Below, piece after piece: positions 10,552 through 22,086 of a stretch of DNA of 64,000 bases. The translations under genes were made by a program, and so were the position numbers. How positions within the stretch are numbered: position 1 is the first letter of the stretch; each line of letters opens with the position of its first letter. The stretch lies in contig JAUKUA010000006.1 of assembly GCA_030549175.1 (NCBI GenBank), positions 3,224,001 to 3,288,000 of the forward strand, written 5' to 3'. Source of the DNA: Lasiosphaeris hirsuta. Taxonomy: Eukaryota; Ascomycota; Sordariomycetes; Sordariales; Lasiosphaeriaceae. The notes under the pieces were generated by a model. The model worked only from the letters and a program-made list of their open reading frames with translations, made no database searches and was not told the DNA's origin.

Positions 10552-13212
10552 CTATCTCCAACCCCCAACCGCCTCCAACGCCTCCGCGACCGTATTCCCC
10601 ATCAACATCCTCGCCTCGGGCGCCCTCTCGGCCTTGAAGAAGCACCCGGGGTTATGTCCCGCCCTCGAATACCGCCTGACCCTCGTGACCGGATGAACCC
10701 TGACAATCCGGGTCCAATCCGCCAAACACTCCCAGCAGAACTCGAACCGACAGACCTGGCACCGCATGTGGAAACAGCCCCCCTGCTTCTCCACCGCGGC
10801 GCCACACATGCCCGGACACGGCTTGGTATGCCGCTGGATCCAGTCGTGCGTAGCGCGCAGCTGCGGATCCCCGCGAGCCGCATCAACCTCGAGGCATGAT
10901 TGGCCCTCATGCCAGCCGCTCTGGTGACGGAAACACATGGCAAAGCCACAGGCGTCACATACCACGCGGCTGCGTTGGGGGATTGTCGCTGCGTCGCCGC
11001 CGAAGTTGGGCATGGGCGGGAAGTAGTGTACCTGGCCCATACCACAGCCGGGGCGGAGACACCAGCGGAAGTCTGGGAGGGTTGCCAGGTGGCCGAAGAG
11101 TCGGAGCTGGTCGTATTTGGCATAGGTCGCGGGGGGCATTAGTATGCGGAGCTCGTTGGGGGAGTATACGTGGCTACACCCGGGCGTCGGGCAAGCAAGG
11201 ACGTCGAGGCTGGCGCGGCCGCGGGACTCGAGTTGGGTAGTGAGGTGGCGGGCAAGGCAGGGCCGACAAATATTCAGAGGGTGGGATGCGCTACAGTCGG
11301 GTAGGGCCGAGGGAGGTGGGAATGAACGTATTTTCCATGTCCAGTCGCCCGGAATATCGGCGATGGCGGCGGCCCAGCGCGCTTCATCCTCCTGTGTCCC
11401 GTCTGTGACGTCGTGGAGGGTTTCTGTGCACACGACACACTCTCGCCCGCCTCTCGTGCGTCCAGAGGACCGAGCAGAAGACGGCTTCTTAGAGCCGGGG
11501 CGGATCAGTAAGTCTACAAAGATCGGCAATTGTAATGTCTGCGAGCCGTCGGCTGAGTCGACGGGTAGCATCTCTATCTTTGAGCAGGGTGCCTGACGCA
11601 GGTCGAGGGCGTTGTGCATGCGGCCATGGCGTTCCATATTTGTGTGTAAATCCGCTGCACGGCGCAGGGTCTGGACGGTGGGTGCCGGGCTAATTGATTC
11701 GAGGATGCTGCGTAGCCGGTTGGCGCGCACAAACTGTGCAACGTATTCGAGAGCTTGTTTTTCGGGAAGGGAGCTGAGCGTGACAGTGAGGTCGAACTTG
11801 TGGTGGAGAGGGAGAGCTGCGTTGCAAGACTGAACCGGGCATCTGAGCCAGTTCTCCGAACCAAGGTTATGCCACCAGTCTCTCAAAATACTCGAGGTGA
11901 TGGCATTGGTGTTGCAGGTGTCACAAATGAACTGCGAACAGCATGATGTTGCACTAAGAGGTGAGGAGTTTGCCTGGCTGAAGGGATCTAAAAAGTGGCC
12001 GAAGTCGCCCAATGAAGAGCCAACGGGACCTTGAAACCGCGGGATATTGCAAAGCGAGCAGACTGACCAAGCCGACTCGGATGCCAAGAGCTCTGGATGC
12101 GTATCAAGAAGTCTCCCAAATCGGGCTGCTTGTTCTGGTGTAAGAACAGTGTCGAAGTTGACAGACTTGTCAGTAACAAGGGGGGCACTAGTTGGCCCAT
12201 CGGTGTACAACAGTCGGTGTTCCAGCATCTTGATGAACAGTATTCCGCGGGGCGTCAAGATATTTCGAACCGAGGAGAAGAGCCGCCAAGACTGTCTCAT
12301 GCGCGACCCAACATCATATACAGCCAATGTGTCCTCGTTTGCCCCTATTCGACGATATCTTGTCCGTGCCTGCTTCGAAGATTCGGCATCAAGGCTCTTT
12401 CGAGGTAACACGGTTTCCTTTTCTTTGCCTCGCCGTTCTGATAGCTCGATCAAATCCGAACCTGGATCGAAAGCTCCGACTCTTGATTCGGCTGTCATCT
12501 TCCCCTCGGCGATGTATTCGAGGACACGCTCTCTGAGTCTCCTGTTCTCGCCTTCAAGATCCTCAATCCGGGTTTGCAAGCCTCTTAGTCTCTCTAGCCT
12601 CGAATTCGAACGGAGCTGGGTCCCCGAAACCTGTGGAGATGTGTCTGTCGGTACTGGAGTACTCTCACAATCTTCTGACCGAGCCGATTCGGTCGACGAC
12701 CAATACCCATCGCTGCTGTTAGCATCATTTCCAGTCCCTTCCGAGAACTCGATCAAGTTTCTACATTGGCTCTGCCTGGACAGCTGAGTTGACGTGGTGG
12801 AGTCTCTTGGGTCTGGACATTTGATAGCAGTGGACTTGGGCCGTGGTGATGAACGTCGCCGGTCTAACAGACCGGAAGAGGTGCTAGGGCTCCGTGTGTC
12901 GCGGTTGACGGCATTTGAGCGTGTCAGTGACAAGCGCCGGCGGTCACTGAAGGATGCATTCGCAACTCCCAGTCTCGCCCCCAGGGTCAAGGGGGGCAGC
13001 TGGGAGGTAGATTTGGGTGTCGTTCCGTTGAGTGCCATCGCCATCGTCGTGTTGTTTGAGCGGCATTCGAATGGGGGGGTGAAGAGATGTTCGAAGGTGC
13101 CGGGGAGGAAAACACGCGCCCATCTTCGTGTGTCTTGGGAACCAATGGAGTGGAGCGACCGCTCCTCACTTGAGGTTTGATATAGTCGAGGCTCTGCAAG
13201 ACCAAGTGACAT
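10552..13212 (-). CDS. RBR-type (RING-IBR-RING) E3 ubiquitin ligase
   Basis: Single-exon gene, 886 residues. RBR ligases take ubiquitin from an E2 onto a RING2 cysteine and then pass it to the substrate. The C-terminal part shows the layout: RING1 from CVVC at 592-595 to CPTPGC near 674-679; IBR about 718-773 (WCLRPGC, CDAC, CFRH); RING2 about 799-829 with GGCFHMRC, where C813 followed by H815 matches the catalytic position. The first RING2 pair is spaced C-x3-C (CPGMC) rather than the usual C-x2-C. A short Arg/Glu-rich coiled coil is likely at 205-235. An additional Cys-rich stretch at about 385-465 (CSLC, CCSQFICDTC, CPVQSC) may be another zinc-binding region. The N-terminal 200 residues are Ser-rich and probably disordered. 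A second ATG at residue 57 (13044) is an alternative start. The substrate is unknown. Confidence 0.88.
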   Translation of the reverse strand: MSLGLAEPRLYQTSSEERSLHSIGSQDTRRWARVFLPGTFEHLFTPPFECRSNNTTMAMALNGTTPKSTSQLPPLTLGARLGVANASFSDRRRLSLTRSNAVNRDTRSPSTSSGLLDRRRSSPRPKSTAIKCPDPRDSTTSTQLSRQSQCRNLIEFSEGTGNDANSSDGYWSSTESARSEDCESTPVPTDTSPQVSGTQLRSNSRLERLRGLQTRIEDLEGENRRLRERVLEYIAEGKMTAESRVGAFDPGSDLIELSERRGKEKETVLPRKSLDAESSKQARTRYRRIGANEDTLAVYDVGSRMRQSWRLFSSVRNILTPRGILFIKMLEHRLLYTDGPTSAPLVTDKSVNFDTVLTPEQAARFGRLLDTHPELLASESAWSVCSLCNIPRFQGPVGSSLGDFGHFLDPFSQANSSPLSATSCCSQFICDTCNTNAITSSILRDWWHNLGSENWLRCPVQSCNAALPLHHKFDLTVTLSSLPEKQALEYVAQFVRANRLRSILESISPAPTVQTLRRAADLHTNMERHGRMHNALDLRQAPCSKIEMLPVDSADGSQTLQLPIFVDLLIRPGSKKPSSARSSGRTRGGRECVVCTETLHDVTDGTQEDEARWAAAIADIPGDWTWKIRSFPPPSALPDCSASHPLNICRPCLARHLTTQLESRGRASLDVLACPTPGCSHVYSPNELRILMPPATYAKYDQLRLFGHLATLPDFRWCLRPGCGMGQVHYFPPMPNFGGDAATIPQRSRVVCDACGFAMCFRHQSGWHEGQSCLEVDAARGDPQLRATHDWIQRHTKPCPGMCGAAVEKQGGCFHMRCQVCRFEFCWECLADWTRIVRVHPVTRVRRYSRAGHNPGCFFKAERAPEARMLMGNTVAEALEAVGGWR

Positions 13213-14664
13213 GACCGAGCCACTATTGCTTCATTCAAGCAAAATAGGGTTGGTTTGTCAGAGACTAGGAATGGAGGAAGAAATGCATACATCTAATATT
13301 AGAAGCTGCGTGTGTATCCTGGGGCTTGAGACAACCTGAGATGGGCCGGGCAGGTTGAAGAGCACGCTTCGAGTTAGTGAACGATGTAGGAGTGTTGCGA
13401 GACGCACCATGGCGGTGAAATAGGGCAAGGGAGAGGCAGGATAGTCACCGCCCTCCGTTAGGCCGATGCTCCGATTCCAAGACGTGGTACGGCCTCAATA
13501 TGGGGACCAGACTCGTTGATTCGCCTGAGTTGGGCCACTTGGATGCTCGCATGTCGAATGGGATGCGGCTACTGATGCGACCCCAGCCCTACGACCGCAA
13601 CCGCACCGCAACCGCAACCCATAGCCCCCCCCCCCCCCCCGCGCAAACCGTGCACCGTCACGCAAGGCAACTTGGAGCCCATCGGGTGACTTCTTCTGAT
13701 TGATACCTGAGAAACCCGGCCTATCACTTGTAGTCCGCTGAAAATGCCGAAGGAAACATGAAACAGCCGTCTCTTGGCCACATGGCGGCTTCGATATTGT
13801 CTGTTGGATCTGAAGACTGAGGTTGGGGTTAGGCACCACTTGGCAGCTCTTGCAGGCCGAGCCATGGAAAAGAAAAACAATATCCCGTCTTGTGAGTGGA
13901 CATGTGGCGATTGCCGGTGGGCGATGAAACAAAAACAACAAAACAACACAAGCGGGGGAGCAGGAGCTTGCAGTGGAGTGTGAAATGACCATGTGGTCGA
14001 GACGGAATGGATATGGATCTTGGGGAAGTTGCGCAATGCGCAAGCACTGAATATGGAAACCAGCCCCTCGATGCTCTCAGCCTCAATTGCCACGGGTCTC
14101 TCAGCGCCCCCCGCGTCTGCCTTGCAGCGGACAGCACAGGCTCATCGTACAGATTTTCCGAGCACCTTTTCCACGACGATCAATTCTTCGCATCCCTCCT
14201 CAACCACGACTTATTTCTCTTCTCCCAAGAAATCAGCAACCGACCGTTTATGCATCATCCTCGTGCCGCAATAAGTGAGATCTCCTCTTGGAGATGACCC
14301 CCGATACGCAATCCCCATGTGGCTAGTCACAAGCTATCCGAGTTCACATTCTAAATTTGGATTTAACATTCTTCGCCTCAGCCTTTCTCTCCTCCGCCTC
14401 GTCTTTGTCCGACCCCGTCTTCTAAGCTTAATTGGCAAAGGATTATCACTTCATCAACAGCACCTTACACGGCGCGGGGATTGCATCCTGCTCTGATCGC
14501 TTGTTCTTCGACGAAAACACCGAGGCTAGGGACTTGTCGACAAGAGCTGACGAGATGATGACTGCTCCCTCCAGGCAGAGAGAACATGTCCTTGCAAGAC
14601 AGATCGGGTCGCACTCATTTTACGTTCCTCTCCCATTTCGTCCTTCGGCATTCCTTGAAGCGTT
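13213..14664. other. Intergenic, no supported gene
   Basis: This is the upstream region of the RBR gene plus the 3' side of the pectinesterase gene. It contains a run of 16 C (13625-13640). Overlapping frames on both strands look random, and no gene is supported. Confidence 0.5.
13625..13640. repeat. Poly-C tract (16 C)
   Basis: Uninterrupted C run preceded by short CGCAACC repeats. Confidence 0.9.
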
Positions 14665-15722
14665 TTAGGACATGTAACTCGCGTCAAACCATCCCGCTGC
14701 GGCATAGCCACTACCAAGGATGCCAGAGATGGCCACGGGCGCGCTAAGCCTCGTTGCAAACGCAGCACGCGTGCCCGATGCTCCTACTCCAGTGTTGTCA
14801 TGTTCACCGAACAAGATATTGCCCGTCCGCTCGTCTCCCGTGTTCCATACTCGCCAGCCTGCGCCGTTAATCACGTTCGTCATTGATGTCTTCTGCACAA
14901 CAACTCGCGCGTACGCTGCCCACGGCCGCCCTAGGTAGTACGCCCCGCTGGGCACCGCGTGGCCTGCCGCCGCCGCGATCGTCGAGTTATTGAAGACGTA
15001 GTAATTAGGATCCGAAGCCGATTGCCGTCCCGACGCTGTTGCCATGTCAGGCCATCTCCCCACAACCTCCCTTCCCAGCTTCGAGGTCTCTTACCCGTAA
15101 CATATCCCAGATTCGCCGCAACAAGGCGCACATCCACCTGCTCAAACCACGCCGGCGCGTGCCGCCCAAAGATGAAATCCGTCGCCCCCTGCACCAGGCA
15201 CCGCACGTACAGCTGCGCGCCGCGCTCGGCCAGCAGCGTGTCCTGGAACCCCGTGAACGCGCAGCCGTAGTACCCGCTCTCGGCCTGCGCACTCAGTGCC
15301 ACCGCCTGGCTGCCCTTGCCGTACCCGTTGTTCACGTTGACGTTGTACAGGCGGAGCCCGGCCGTCTTGACGCGCAGCGTCGCCGTCTCGTCGTTGGACA
15401 GGCCCAGCGCTTGGCTCTTGCTGCTCGTGATGGTCACCGTGTTGCCCGCGTACGACGCCGTGTCGGCCGTGTGGCCGTAGATGGACAGCTGGCTCGCCTT
15501 GCGCGCCGGCACGAGGACTTGCTCGGAGTAGGTCCCCGAGCTGATGAAGATGCATTGCGTGCCGGTCGCTGTTGTGGAGAGCGCATCGACGGCTGATTGG
15601 ATCGTGCCGTGCTGCCCGCTGGATGGAGATTTAGACACGATGAGGCATCCTGCTGGGGCGGAGGTCCGGCTGGCGGCGAGGACGGCCGTCGGGAGAATGA
15701 CGAGGGTGAGAGGGAGCCGCAT
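14665..15722 (-). CDS. Pectin methylesterase (CE8), secreted
   Basis: Two exons: 15722-15095 and 15035-14665. The 59-base intron has donor GTAAGA and acceptor CAG. The joined product is 332 residues, the usual size for fungal pectinesterases, which remove methyl esters from homogalacturonan in the plant cell wall. MRLPLTLVILPTAVLAAS is a signal peptide. Family signatures visible are GTIQSAVDAL, the GFQDTLLAERGAQLYV strand with Gln and Asp at the active site, GATDFIFG with the catalytic Asp, GRQSASDPNYY across the splice site, and YLGRPWAAYARVV with the conserved Arg and Trp. The splice join restores the conserved TASGRQS reading. A longer in-frame start lies 57 codons upstream, but MRLPLT is preferred because it opens directly into the signal peptide. 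Confidence 0.93.
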
Positions 15723-15906
15723 TGTTACCGGCAGGGGATCGGTCTCCCCGCGGGTTAGGTTTGGAGTCGGGGTACACGGGTTTGGGCCACTGCGGCCTGT
15801 TATACTCACCAATCCATGGAAATTGTCGATGTAGAAGCCAATCCGGGGTATTAGGATCGCTTTCACATGGGAGAGCGATCCTAGGGTAGCCAATGGAGCG
15901 ATTGGT

Positions 15907-15910
<4 letters not shown>

Positions 15911-15942
<32 letters not shown>
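15911..15942. repeat. (AT)16 microsatellite
   Basis: Perfect AT dinucleotide tract about 190 bases upstream of the pectinesterase start codon. Confidence 0.95.
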
Positions 15943-15944
<2 letters not shown>

Positions 15945-16318
15945 ACGTGTTGGTAGTGCTCCGTGGTCACATCGCGGGGTTGTCTGGTACTCCCCGTGCC
16001 TATTAGGGGTTTAACTGCCGGACGACAATCCGCTGGGAGGAGAAGCCGGGAAGCTGAGACTGCCCGAGCGAGTTGTAGTATTGTTAGTTTGGAGGTATTT
16101 GCGTCAAGTAGTGGCAGAGATTGAACGTCATTTGCGGATAAATTGTTGCAGTCCCAAAACCTTCTCCCAAGACCCGAGCCTCATGCATGATATAGCTAAG
16201 GGTGCGGGGGTAATCCGATTTCCCAACCCATAAAGACTAAATTCTCCGAGCCAAGGACGGAACTTGAGGTCGACTGGGCCCGGGGTGTCTGCTCTGTTGA
16301 CAAACGTGCACCCCCCCT

Positions 16319-16342
16319 CCCCCCCCTCAAAAAAAGGGGGGT
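16319..16342. repeat. C-run / A-run / G-run hairpin
   Basis: C8-T-C-A7-G7: the C and G arms can pair around an A-rich loop. A second, smaller version (C5-A5-G4) lies at 16382-16395 and a third (ACCCC-T5-AGGGGGGT) at 47271-47288. Confidence 0.75.
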
Positions 16343-16761
16343 TGTAGCAGCTTGAGGAGAAGAGACTCAAGTCACCTACTTCCCCCAAAAAGGGGAGACT
16401 GTCCATCTAAAAGGTAAGAAATATAAAGATAGGCAAAAATAAATACTGTTTGTCGCCAGCAACCTCAATCTGCGGAACAATTTCTCAAAACTGTTATTGA
16501 TTGGAAGGGCTAGCAATGTGTATGGCCACAGGGTCTCGTCTTAGCTAAGCCATGGGAGAATTTACTGAAGCCGTGTGCCAGAGCACTCCAATCCAAGAAC
16601 ACAAAGCCAGCAATGCATAGTCTCACCTCGTTTAATTATGCATGCTGTAAATGGCGGCTCTTCAGTAACTCGTTTGCTACGTAGCACTTGAATTGACGCT
16701 ATGTCTTTTTTTTTTCTTTTGGTTTCGTTACATTGTCCAAACAACATCCAACACCCCATGT

Positions 16762-19700
16762 TCACCACCGACCCTTCCCCCTTTCTCTCTCTCTGCCCCT
16801 ATCCCTTCCACCATCAACCCCTTCCTCTCGCTTTATGTATCTTCCATTGCAACTCGGTGAACGCACGTCACTATCGCGTCGACCGCCATACTCACCCCTA
16901 GCCCTCCCACGATAGGTGTCATGAAACCTATCATCATTGTCCTCGGCAAAAGCCTTCATCTCGCGGGCCAGCGCGTGACCACAGCCCTCCTCAATTTCCT
17001 GCCCATCTTTACCCACAAGAACAGGCATATGTTCATTGAAACTATTCTTGAGATGGCCAACGTGTCTGAACTCGACTGATGTCTTACTCAGCCATTGCAC
17101 ACGGAAAGGATCCGACGTGTTCCAGTTGATACCAGACATCCACCTAGGCCTCGATGTTTCGGGTGAGGGGGCTGATGACATTCTTGCCTGTCGTGTTTCA
17201 CGTCAATCATGTGGTTGAGGTTATTGTATGCAGGCTGGGCAGTAGGTTTTCTAACTAAGAAAAAGAACTTACGTAGCCCTGGAAAGCCCGGGACTTGTTG
17301 ATGGAGAAGAAAAGAATAACGTCTTTGCATTCAGCAAAGGCACTGGCAAGTACCTCACCGTTCTGCGCCTGCGTGACCCAGACGCCCTGTTCAAGAATGT
17401 TTTAGTGCCGGTTAGTCCCATCATCTGAGCGCAAACCAACTTACATCTTCCATGCATGCGTAAACATTCTCCTCGTTGAAAGACTTGACTATGAAGAAAC
17501 GGGTGTCTGAGATGAACAACGAGTTAATAAGAAGGAAAAAAGCATCGTATCAGGAGTTAAGAAAGTAATGGGCTGGCTGGGTTGAGAATGAATGGATATG
17601 TGGCCTGGGGGTGGAGGCTCGGCACAGACCCCAGAATCATGTACTGTGGCCCTAAAATGCAAAGACACCTTTATTCCCCTCTCAGCCACCAGTGTGTTCC
17701 GCATCGTGAGGAAGTTTCATCAACTGCGAGACAATCAACGGCGAGGCCACCGAACACGAGATCGACTGCGAGATCTACCGCAAGAGTGACCGCGAGAATG
17801 GGGGTGAAATTGACTGCGAGAATCTGGGTGAAACTGACCGCCCTGTTTACTAGGATTTATGTGTTTTGGGTGGCCATACTGGCCAGCGTCCCGTTGTGCG
17901 AGCTCGCCTCTGGGTTCGTTATTTCTGCGACCATGATCATCATACTCATTGTAATCTGAACGGCGGTGGGATTCAGGGGGCGGCCGATGTGGAGAGTAGC
18001 CGCGGGGACGGGGCGGGGGGCTCCGCCGGTAGTTGCGGCGAGGGGATGATGGCGGGTGAGGATACCGACGAGGAGACGGGTCCCGACTGCGGGAAGCCAA
18101 ACGCGACCCAGATCTTTTAAACCGATGATCCGACAAAGATTCTTGGTGGTCATCTCGTTCCCGTCCGGATCTGGTTTCGATGTTTCTGGACTGGAGTTCC
18201 AGGCCCTCCACCCGAGCTGCCTTGTCCACACGGGCTGGTACATCCTCTTCGTCGTCAAATTCCCTCTTTGTCAACGTGGGCTTCCTGCTCTCCTGGTGGT
18301 GAGGCTTGGGGTTGGAAGCCAACGAAGTGGCAACAATATTACCCATAGGGGTGGCGCTAGACACCGCGCCTGTCACCTGTCCCATGGTTGACCGGCGGAA
18401 GCCCATGGACTCAATTTCTTCTTCCTCAATCAATTTCCGCTGTTCAGCCTCAATTCTCTCTTTCTCGGCCGCGAGAGCAAGGCCTTTCCGATGACGCTCC
18501 AGCTTTCTGTTCCGTGATTCGACGTTGTAGTAATTAGTCAGAACAAGCCAGTCTTTAAGATCTGGATCAGTTTCCGTGAGGCGAGCTAGGGCCGTGCTGG
18601 ACGCTGTCGGACCAGACCCGCTACCCAGCCTGTTTGCATCTTGGGCTGCCCCATTCATCATTTGGTCCACGGCCGTGGTCTGTTGGCCGTTTACCGGCTT
18701 CTGCAAGCTTGTAGAAGGCGCAACATCTTTCGCAGTAGTATCTGGAATATTTCCGGTAGGTGCAGAGGCCTGGTTTTGTGCAGGGATCGTGCTTCTGTCA
18801 GAAAGCACAAGTGCTTCTCTCTTGGTCGACTCGATTTTTACTTCACCCTCCTCTGTAGACCCTGTCTTATCACGGTGCATGGGCATTCTGAAAGGCCGCG
18901 GAAGCGGTTGGGTAGGCGCCTTCGTTTCTTGCTGATACTGTTGTTTGGGTACCATCAGAGCTTGAATCGGGTTAGTTAGAGGGGGCGAGATAGGCGTGGG
19001 TAGAGTGGTTTCATTCGGTGAGTTATTGGTATTGAGGTTAGTTGGTTTGACCTGCTGTTTACCATGCTGCTTAACCTGCTGCTTGATTTGGATGTTGGCC
19101 GCGCTGTCGCCGGGCTGCGCGGGGTTATTGCTGCCGGTTTTATGGTTGCTGGCGTTATGATTACTCGATATAGATGTTATCAAGTCCGCAATGTCATTTG
19201 CATCTGCCGGAACCGACATCTGTGACGGCTTCCGGGGGACAGCATGGGGGACGAATTGGGCAGAGGTAGATGGCTTCATCATGTTTGGGGTCGGGGCACC
19301 CGAAGTAGAACTGGCAGGAACATTTCTGACTGGGTCTGACGACTGTGTGTTCGTGCTTTCAGACGCAATTTCGGCCGTGCTAGTACGGGCCTGGCTCCGG
19401 CTGCTGCGATTGCGGAGAAGCTTCTCCTTAAGCTCAGCAGCGCGGGCGTCAAGACCCAGCTTGGTAGTATTGGCAGAGCTCGACATTCCGATGAGAGAGT
19501 GACCGCCCGACTAGAAATCAGTGTGCTCTGTTAGCAAATAAGCGGGCGGGCATGAGGGCGGAGGCCAAGACCGAGGTGTGGTGGAGGTGGAGGGCGGGGA
19601 AAGAAGGAGCTCTAACGCTGTTATTTGGTGCCGAACTTTCGCCGTTCCAGCCCGTAAGTGGCGGTTGGTCGTCCTCGAGATGCTGGAAGGGCTGGAATTG

Positions 19701-19904
19701 CTGGATGTGCTGAAGGTGCTGCACAGGCTGGACCGGCTGCACAGGTTGGAAGTGCTGAATTGGCTGTCGAGGATCGTAGGTGTCGAAGCTGGCAAAAGCG
19801 GGTTCCAATGTGGGGTATCCGTTCTGATATTCGAAGGGCAAATGGCCGTTAGAAAGAAAAAGGTCGTCCGGACCGGCTCCATTCGGGCCATTCCATGGCC
19901 ACAT
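16762..19904 (-). CDS. YTH-domain RNA-binding protein (m6A reader)
   Basis: Five exons fitted by phase: 19904-19617, 19510-17779, 17506-17445, 17386-17273 and 17187-16762, giving 873 residues. YTH domains bind N6-methyladenosine in RNA. The domain (about 674-809) reads DTRFFIVKSFNEENVYACM, then GVWVTQAQNG, FFSINKSRAFQGYARM, INWNTSDPFRVQWLS and VGHLKNSFNEHMPVLVGKDG. The Trp residues of GVW (697) and INW (754) are the likely aromatic-cage residues. The first exon is Gln/Pro-rich (HFQPVQPVQPVQHLQ). The long second exon is disordered, with a charged helical segment near LERHRKGLALAAEKERIEAE and an Arg/Ser/Pro-rich, SR-like tail (RSPPPRPRGY). The exon 2 donor (GCG|GTAGAT) is the least certain border; it was chosen because it alone keeps phase without meeting the TGA at 17735. 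The exon 2 acceptor must follow an in-frame TAG at 19511. The tail after YTH is Arg/Gly-rich. Confidence 0.85.
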
Positions 19905-19928
19905 CTTAACCCAGACCAGGGTTGCCGA

Positions 19929-20030
19929 CTAAGGCGGACGCGGTGCGTCTAAATCCTGCTCGGGCTGCTGCTGCTGCTGCTGGCCCTCTTGTTGAGGGTT
20001 GGGAATGGTGCAGCTGGATTCAGCAAGCAT
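19929..20030 (-). CDS. Possible uORF or 5' extension of the YTH gene
   Basis: An ATG at 20030 opens 33 codons with a Gln run (GQQQQQQPEQDLDAPRPP) and ends in TAG at 19931-19929. The frame after that stop is the same as that of the YTH start codon, eight codons further on. It is therefore either an upstream ORF in the leader or an N-terminal extension separated by one stop. No GT-AG intron of credible size would remove the TAG. Confidence 0.35.
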   Translation of the reverse strand: MLAESSCTIPNPQQEGQQQQQQPEQDLDAPRPP

Positions 20031-22086
20031 CCACAAATGATTTCCCTCGACTGAGGTATCTTTAAACTGTCTTTGTGAGAAAGCAGCTCTAAAACAGAAT
20101 CCTAGACCCTAGATCAGCAAAGAATCTGAAAGAAATCCGAAGCTTCCTTTTTATGATCTGCCTCGAATTATGGCAGTTGCGAGTCGTACCCTGCAGGCAA
20201 ATGCAGGCAAAATGTATGCAGGTGGCAGGCTGTTTCTCCAGCACTTACAAGTTCAGGACAATCTCTTGCCGGTCAGCATCAGTTCAAATTCAATCATATT
20301 GGAGATAGAAATCACGGTCTTTAATTCCAACAAACATGGGATCACTGTCATCAGAGCTCTTCAATGTGGGGCCCACTGTTAATTAATTGCCTAGACACCC
20401 AACAGGGGCTTAACACCCAGGCTACCGGTGTCCGGCGCTTGCTAAAGGTAACCCCAGCCTCTCCAATTCCCAGTGTTCGACTTCTAGCCCGGTTCCCATT
20501 CTTTGGTTAGGGTACAGGCACAGGTACCTAGGTCAGTAGGGCCCTTTCTAAAGTTCAACAAGTGAAACCGACGCAAGAACAAGAACGCATGGGGAAATGG
20601 GCGATTTTGCACGATTGCAGTTGTGCACTGCAGGAAATTGGCAAGACAGCCTTAGCACTGTATGTATGTGTGTGTACCCAACGTGCCAACCACATGGATG
20701 GCTTCCGATACCTATAAGGCACATTACAAACAGAAGTGTTAGATTTTCCATCTAGACACTCGCACAAACCTACAATTAACCCGGCCAGCATCGGCGTGAT
20801 ATTTATTCTCTTCCTACTCGGCTTGGGTTGGTGGCCCTTGATAAATGTTTAGCGCGGCATGCCTCGGGAGATGTGTAACGCTTCGCACGAATAAAAGCGC
20901 GTCAACCGAAATTCTCTGATTGCATCGCATGAGGAGGGCTAAGGCTGTTGCAGATGAAATTTCTGGAATAAAAGCTATGGAAAACTCCCTCCTTCCAAGG
21001 TGGGATGTGCCCAGAGGTTGGGCAGATGCGGGGTACCAGGGCCCGATTGATTGCCGGCATCTGGCGATCGCTCTTGCGTCTGCAGTGGGGGCTGCAGATG
21101 GGATCTCGTTTCCGAAATACAAACCAAGATGCCATACCTTAGAGACGGCAGCACACAATATGTACCTAATATACCTTACCAGGCCCTGTAGCGTACGAAT
21201 GGCGGGGCTACCGCGGTTGCGCTTCCGATGCTACACTTTGTACGACGGAACTGAGCAGTGGTGATATGGAAACCAGCTGTTGGCCACGCTTTGACGACCT
21301 CCACCCGCAACCGCTGTGTCTCACGTGCCTTTCGTGCGGTTTGGAGCAATCTGCGCCGTGTTTTTACCCCTGAACCCTCACCGAGCAGCCGCACCATCGC
21401 CAAAGCCCCGCTTTCAACCCACTGCCAAATTCCAAAATGTTTCATGCGACGATGATAGGATTCGTAGCATCAGATGAGATTCCTGTCAAGGTGATTGGAC
21501 TCCACTGACAGTGCTTCATGTGGTCGAGATGGCACCCATCGATGTGCTCACGTCACATCGCGCTTCCAGGAACATGGGTTGAACTGGACGCCAGACATTA
21601 CCCCATCGCATTGAAGGTGGCCGCCTTGTTAGCTTTGGGATGTTCTCTCCACCATCACATCTACTTGATATCAGTTAGGAGAAGCAGTCCTGCGTCGGTA
21701 AGGTATCGCCATCTTCATGCTCCGCAGACCGTTCATTTTGCTGAAACGCTGTGATTCCACGCCTTCTAGCGGGCCAAGTCCGTGTCGAGCGAGTACATCG
21801 CCAAGAGCATCGCCATCCACGCCAGGGCCTCCTTTGCTGAATTTGGCAGCACCTCACATACCCAAGTCGGGCGAGTGGGCCGTGGCCGTAGGGGGCGACG
21901 TGGTCTTCCTGCTCAGTATATAAGCGGCTGCAGTTCACTCTTGACGACCACTTCTATTTCCAGCAGGTCAACACCGATATCGGAATATATTCTTTTCTTT
22001 TTTTAACATTTCCTCATTCTGCTTCGATGATTGAAGATTTGTTTCACTCGCTCTTTATTCGTCTCTTTCTCCATTTCCCCCGCTAG
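20031..22086. other. Intergenic; promoter of the decayed AA9 gene at right end
   Basis: Nothing coding is supported from 20.03 to 21.9 kb. The right end has a TATA box (21917-21923), a pyrimidine-rich leader and what looks like the tail of an intron ending CGCTAG at 22086. This is the remains of the AA9 gene's 5' part. Confidence 0.45.
21917..21923 (+). promoter_or_regulatory. TATA box of the AA9 relic
   Basis: TATATAA in AGTATATAAGCGG, about 110 bases before the ATG at 22027 and 170 before the surviving AA9 coding region. A CT-rich leader follows. Confidence 0.45.

Larger units (their letters stand above)
15723..16761. other. Intergenic with (AT)16 and small hairpins
   Basis: This is the promoter side of the pectinesterase gene and the 3' flank of the YTH gene. 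It carries an AT microsatellite (15911-15942) and two C-run/A-run/G-run inverted repeats (16319-16342 and 16382-16395). No gene was seen. Confidence 0.5.

Noticed and set aside
11144..13180. Plus-strand frames of up to 246 codons under the RBR gene
   Set aside because: Antisense shadows of the minus-strand RBR coding sequence.
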